Below are positions 59,464 to 64,000 of a stretch of DNA of 64,000 nucleotides, piece after piece. A program made the position numbers and the translations under genes. The stretch is taken from contig CAJNDS010000059.1 of NCBI GenBank assembly GCA_905221605.1, positions 60,001-124,000 of the forward strand. Direction: 5' to 3'. The stretch comes from Symbiodinium natans (taxonomy: Eukaryota; Sar; Dinophyceae; Suessiales; Symbiodiniaceae). A model generated the notes under the pieces. The model saw only the letters and a list, made by a program, of their open reading frames with translations. It had not been told where the DNA came from and made no database searches. The first letter of the stretch is position 1, and each line of letters begins with the position of its first letter.

Positions 59464-60170
59464 CTCCAAGTTTTGGGGGTTCTGGGGCACCGGGGGACTC
59501 ACCTTTCGGGGAGGGTCCCTTGGGTATCTGGGCCCCCAAGCTTTTGGAGATCCTTTCCGAGCCTAGCTTCCAGGACACGCCTTCCATTGCCTGCCAGGTG
59601 AAAGGCCTCCTCAAGGACCACAACTTGGCCACTATCGTCTCGACAGTGCTGTCCGCCCTGGGGAACGATGACACCCGCGAGCACGTCTCCTTCACGGTTA
59701 TGGACACCCTCGTGGAAAACATGTGGGCTCCCCCCAATATTGTGGCGGAGCTGCTTCGAAGCATGTTCTCTGACCTGCTGGTGGACGAAGGCCCAGAACT
59801 GTCCAGCCACTTCCGGGAGGTCTTTGACATTCCCAACACGACGAAAGTGCCAGCCATTAACTTGGTTGCGCGCGGGCTATGCCGACATGCTGCCCCGACC
59901 TTTGGTTCTCTCGATGCTCAATGGCCGGCCCCTCTACGTCTTTGATGACGAAGTGGACGCTGCCAGGCTGATTATCGACAAGTACCAGGTGCAGCCTGCG
60001 CCCAACTGCTGGACTTCGGCTTCTTTGAAAAGCTGGCTGGTCTTCTGGCTTTCGGGGAGGACAGCGGCTCCGGCTTCTTTGGTGGGTCTGGTGCTGAAGG
60101 TGGCGGTCACCTTTGGGCCGGGCTCCTTGGGCATCTTCTTGAGGACATTGCCCGTGTGCGCTAGAGAGCA
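59464..60170 (+). pseudogene. Pol N-terminal region with frame changes
   Basis: Protein-like sequence is found in alternating frames. Up to about 59870 it reads in the frame of LLEILSEPSFQDTP and NMWAPPNIVAELLRSM. From about 59870 to 59995 it is in the next frame (GYADMLPRPLVLSMLNGRPL, FDDEVDAARLIIDKYQ). From 60000 to about 60160 it is back in the first (LLDFGFFEKLAGLLAFGED, HLWAGLLGHLLEDIARV). Finally it is in the main pol frame (REHFKPSPCELLPMALPEAS). This means at least three small indels, so this copy is unlikely to make a full-length Gag-Pol. The first Met of the main frame (59668) lies in out-of-phase sequence and is not the natural start. Confidence 0.65.
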
Positions 60171-63100
60171 CTTCAAGCCTTCGCCCTGCGAGCTCCTCCC
60201 GATGGCGTTGCCGGAGGCCAGCAAAGCTGAGGCAAAATTGGTCGAGCGAATGCTGTCAGCCTGGCACAGTGGCTGCATGGATTCGGATCTTTGGGCAGAA
60301 GTTACTGCCGAGGCCGAAGCAGTCGGCGAGGATGTCTGGCTTTACCTTCAGGTCGCGCTCGTGGATTTCATGTGGTGTGGCAGCAAGCAGCTGCTTGGCG
60401 AGGTTTTGCCGCACCCAGCATCATGGACAGCCCTTCAGGAGGCCACAGCTCAGCGTTTCCGCAAGTACGCCAGACTCTTTGTCCATGATGACGAGGGTGG
60501 TCCTGCTGTAGTTGAACTTGGGTCCTGGGAATCTGTGAGGCAGTCGCTTGGCGACACCTACACCGGTCGCGAAGTCCAAAGGGCTTACAAGCTGACATGG
60601 CGAGCAATCCAACCCCATGTCCCAGGACCAGGAGAAGCTGGACGTATTAATTTGGCGGACAAGGTGTCGCCTGAGCTTCGCGCCTTTGTGGAGGACCCGG
60701 ACTTGTTGAGAATCCCGGACATTGAGCTGGGAGACGTTCCTGAGTCCGCGGCGGTTCTTGTGGAAAGCCAAGAGGACTACGAGGAGATAGTCTCCAACCT
60801 GGTTGTTGCCGGCATGATGGAGCGGGAGATCCCTGAGGAGACGGTCGAGGTCCGCGGCAAGAAGATCACGAACGGCATGTTTGGGGTGCACAAGGCGTGG
60901 GTCCAAGAGCCAGATGGAACCTGGACTCGAAGCTTGCGGCTGATCATCAACCTCATTCCAACAAACCGGCTGCAGTCCAGACCGCCAATCCAGCCTTCGA
61001 CGCAGATGGGCTACGCTCCCCTTTGGGGGCAGATGGCACTCAATGAGGATGAGATCATCCTGGCATATGCGGAGGATATCCGGCATTGCTTTCACATCTT
61101 TGCACCCTCACCACGGTGGCGAGGCTACTTTGTGATCGGCCGCTCTGTCCAAGGCCGCTGCTTTCAAGATGGCATCGGTGCCCGCGGACGCCCGCGGGTC
61201 CGCACGGCCCCGATGGGATGGTGCAACATCGTCGATTTCGTGCAGTCTGCCCTGGAGAATGCCGGCACCCTCGCGGGAGTTCCTGCTGAAAGAGTAGTAC
61301 GGATGGGCGACCCGACGCCGCTCATGCCAGTCACGGGGACCCGTGACTACTACAGCTTCTACGTCGACAACTTCGACAGCTTCAAGGTGATGGCCGCTAC
61401 GGAGCAAGGCCTCTACGAAGGGAAGCCTTCAGACACCCAGCTTGCCCTCCGCGAAGTCTTCCAGTGTTGGGGCGTTGGCCGTGATGAGAAGAAAGCCGCG
61501 GAGGGGACGCTGAAGTGGTCCTCACTTGGTGCAGAGCAACTGGGAGACCTGGGCCTCGTTGGCTCCTCGCGGAAGCTGCGCCGGGCTGTGCTGGGCGCCA
61601 CTGTCCGGGTCCTTGAGTGCTCCCCGGCGGTGCCACGTGGATCGCATGAGCTCTTGACCATCGTGGGCAAAGCAATGCATTCAGTTCAGTTCTGCCGCCC
61701 TCTTGCCTGTATGTTTGATGAGCTCTACGCCTGCTTGTCACACGAGGACAAGAAGATCAGCATCACAGCAAAGGCGGAGACAGAGTTGTATTGCATCCTC
61801 ATGAGCCTCCCGATGCACTACATGGAACAGCGGATGCAGATCTGCCCCACTGTTTATGCCACGGATGCCTCTCTTGAAGGGGGGGGTGCTTGTGCCAGTG
61901 TTGGGCTGTCTGCGCGTGGGCGTGCCAAGTGCCACCTGCTGGGCTCTGATGACGACATGGGAGGGGGCTGTGATGCAGTCTTGGTGATCGAGGCCTTTGG
62001 TGGAATCGGCGGCTTGCGGAAGGCTCTCGAACTGATTGGGCTTCAACCTCAAGGCCTGATCCTGATCGAGTCAGACCCGCTGTGCCAGAAGCTTGCCAGA
62101 CGGCATTGCGGATATGTCCAGGTTGTGGACGACATCAAGAAGGTGGATGCCGCAATGGTCCGCGATTGGCGACGGCAGTTTCCTCGTGCCAAGAAAGTGA
62201 TCCTTGGAGGTGGATGGCCTTGTGTGCACCATTCGCGCCTCAATGCAAACCGAGAAGGTGCGGAAGCCGAAACTTCTCTCTTGCTGGACGACCTCATCCG
62301 CACGCAAGATCTTCTTGAAAGGTGCAGCCAGCCGCTGCACTTGCCCCCCTGGCACGTGATCCGCCTCTTCGAGAATGTGGTCATGGATGGCAATGACCTC
62401 GACATCCAGTCTGCTAAGATCGGGTGGCGACCCATCTTCTGCGACAGTGTGCAGGCCCTGCGATGCCGAAGGCCGCGGTTGTGGTGGATCCAAGGAGTGG
62501 ATGTCTTGCAAGGTGGTGACCTCAAGATTGTTGAGAGCAGCAGGGTGGCTAACCAGCACCGAGACGTCCGTGCTCTTAACCTCCGCCACGCTGTGATCGA
62601 CACCGAAAGGCCCCCAATGGATTGGTTCCTACGACCCGGGTGTTACAAGACCGAAGAGCCGGAGGAGCCCTTCCTGACCTTTGCCCGGCCTGTGCCAAAG
62701 AAGCAAGCTCCCTCTGAGCCGGCAGGCATCGACAACTGTGATGCCAAAACACTGGGGCGTTGGAAGGGGGACTCCTGGCGCCTGGCGCCCTACCAGTACG
62801 CTCCCAAGAACTTGGTCACAAGCCCTCACGGGCAACGTCGGCTCACCTCAGATGAGCAGCTCCGCCTCCTCGGCTTCAACAGCGACCACCTGGACTTCAA
62901 GCAGAAGGTCAGTGAGGACCAGAAACAACAGTTCATCGGCAACACGTGGCCGGTAGTCGTGGCGGCTCGCCTGCTGCTGGGGCTGGTCATGACCGAGGAG
63001 CAAGCCGGTGTGCGTGACCTCACCAAGGAGCTGTGGAATGCCTGGAAAGCCCTGGAAGATCGCGCCCAGCAGGTCAAGAGAGGGTCTTGGAGTGAAAGGT

Positions 63101-63669
63101 TCGGTCCGAGTTCGGGGGAGGGGGCTGCCGTCCTTCCCTTCCGTCCGGGGGGGGTGGACACTGGCTCTGTTCCTCGGCTCATGATCGACCCGGACCTCAA
63201 GCTCACTGATGAGCAGTTCTTGGCCCGGATGGTGGGCCGCAATGTTTCACATCGGGGCACGGATGTCCGCCTTGACTTTGGCATCCCCTTCCAGGCCTCG
63301 GACTTTGGGAGGCGCGCGGTCGACCCCACACTGTGGACGTGGAAAGTCCTGATGAGCTACCGTTGGAAACGGACGGGGCATATCACACAGTTGGAGGCCG
63401 TTGCTGTCCTTGACCTCCTCAAGCGCCTGAGCCGTGCTGCAGGTTCAGGTAACGAAAAGTTCCTGCTGATGGTCGACAACCAGGCTGTGGTTGGGATCAT
63501 CACGAAAGGGCGGACCTCAGCCCACATGCTTCAGAGCACCTTGCGGCGTCTCAACTCGCTCCTGCTGGCCTCCAACAACAGGCTCCTCGTTGTCTACGTG
63601 CGGTCCGAGTACAACCCCGGAGACGGACCGTCACGTTGGGTAGCAAGAAGGGCATCGCAGGATGCCTAA
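60171..63669 (+). CDS. Pol: reverse transcriptase, RNase H split by a C5 cytosine methyltransferase
   Basis: Residues counted from the Met at 59668. RT: LRLIINLIPTN (424-433), AYAEDIRHCFHIF with motif A Asp470, RTAPMGWCN, and motif C FYVDNFDSF (Tyr565, Asp567; the second Asp is Asn). RNase H starts with YATDASLEGGGA (Asp733). A complete-looking methyltransferase follows at 769 to about 1110: AFGGIGG (776-782, AdoMet loop), GGWPCVHHS with catalytic Cys852, FENVVM (Glu902), RCRRPRLWW (932-940), GQRRLTSDEQLRLLGF (from 1055) and GNTWPVVVA (from 1091). RNase H then resumes with HITQLEAVAVL (Glu1243), LMVDNQAVVG (Asp1270) and EYNPGDGPSRW (Asp1319). The ORF ends GCC TAA at 63669. It makes cDNA and may methylate cytosines in the element or host DNA. 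Confidence 0.9.
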
Positions 63670-64000
63670 GAAAACTGTGCTGAGCAAGAGGACCAAGCAG
63701 GAGAGAAAAGATGAACGCAAGGTGCTAGGAACTTTGAGGTCGCAGATTGTGTCACCTAAAACTGAATCTCGTTACCTTGAGCATGTTTCACGTTTTCTGA
63801 GTTTTCTGAAGCAGCAGGGAAAGTCTTACCCTACCACTTTTCTTGCTTTAGACTTTGAGCTGAGCGGTTTCATCGAGCATCTTTGGGAAGATGAGGACCC
63901 ACGATCTTGGGCAGGGGACGCTCTGAGTGGTCTTGGCCACTTTATCCCTCCTGTTAAACCACACTTGGTGGGCAGTTGGCGATTGCATGCGGCGTGGGGT
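63662..64000 (+). CDS. Tyrosine recombinase, N-terminal part (cut by window end)
   Basis: The ATG at 63662 overlaps the pol stop (ATGCCTAA) in another frame. 113 residues are visible and remain open. After a basic start (MPKKTVLSKRTKQERKDERK) comes a helical SAM-like core-binding domain: SRYLEHVSRFLSFLKQQG, FELSGFIEHLWEDEDP, DALSGLGHFIPPVKPHLVGS and a Trp-rich end. This matches the N-terminal arm-binding region of DIRS/crypton-type tyrosine recombinases. The catalytic R-H-R-Y half lies beyond the window. The overlapping stop/start suggests reinitiation. Confidence 0.75.
   Translation, partial: MPKKTVLSKRTKQERKDERKVLGTLRSQIVSPKTESRYLEHVSRFLSFLKQQGKSYPTTFLALDFELSGFIEHLWEDEDPRSWAGDALSGLGHFIPPVKPHLVGSWRLHAAWG

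Larger units (their letters stand above)
57806..64000 (+). mobile_element. DIRS-like retroelement carrying a DNA methyltransferase, 3' end beyond the window
   Basis: Element order: gag-like ORF, pol with RT, RNase H and cytosine methyltransferase, then a tyrosine recombinase. The RT plus tyrosine recombinase combination defines the DIRS order. The left boundary is put near 57806, where the flanking repeat ends. No terminal repeats could be checked because the right end is outside the window. Codon-rich GC content (58-63.7 kb) is higher than in the flanks. The coding part downstream of 60.2 kb is intact, so the copy may be young. Confidence 0.75.

Noticed and set aside
58791-59480. Arg/Glu-rich plus-strand frame overlapping gag as a separate gene
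   Set aside because: Before about 59470 it is a shadow of the gag frame. Only its downstream part reads as real pol N-terminal sequence.

Overview
The window looks like nuclear DNA of a dinoflagellate, most likely a Symbiodiniaceae-type alga. Five observations support this. (1) Two genes on the minus strand are cut into 16-18 very short exons whose introns begin with GC, GA or GT and end in AG followed by G, the splice pattern known from Symbiodinium. (2) There are runs of TTTAGGG telomere-type repeat. (3) A degenerate copy of the dinoflagellate spliced-leader 3' end lies upstream of an intronless ORF. (4) Retroelement remnants are dense (Ty1/copia, DIRS-like, LINE-like). (5) One retroelement carries a cytosine DNA methyltransferase. 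Coding density is low and most long ORFs in the first 53 kb are chance ORFs.

Layout. 1-5.6 kb: no recognisable gene. 5.63-21.2 kb: a direct tandem duplication (unit A 5632-13720, unit B 13721 to about 21197) holding palindromic AAGAAATCCAGCCCCTC-type arrays, poly-G and poly-C tracts, a tRNA-Arg-like Pol III element, and exon-like minus-strand segments of an unrecognised gene. Unit B has an AT-rich fold-back insertion that unit A lacks. 21.2-23 kb: pyrimidine-rich spacer. 23.0-28.2 kb and 29.9-34.9 kb: two tandem, divergent D-2-hydroxyacid (D-lactate type) dehydrogenase genes on the minus strand, separated by AT microsatellite and interstitial telomeric repeat. 35-37 kb: unassigned. 37.0-38.75 kb: an inverted copy plus a tandem array of a 250-bp satellite, with a minisatellite between them. 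38.8-49 kb: minus-strand retroelement remnants: a copia pol end with RNase H and a downstream membrane ORF, a LINE-like ORF with a ubiquitin-specific-protease domain, and a DIRS-like RT/RNase H. 49-53 kb: further fragments.

53.3-57.8 kb: an intronless P-loop NTPase-like gene on the plus strand, flanked on both sides by about 1.1-1.3 kb direct repeats. 57.8-64 kb (open at the window end): a DIRS-like retroelement on the plus strand with gag, a pol containing RT, RNase H and a complete-looking C5 cytosine methyltransferase, and the start of a tyrosine recombinase that overlaps the pol stop. The methyltransferase sits inside the RNase H domain, between its first catalytic Asp and its Glu. This is the most striking feature of the window.

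Limits. All domain calls are by eye. Exon borders were chosen from reading-frame continuity, family motifs and AG acceptors, so the donor classes are partly inferred. No database search was possible.
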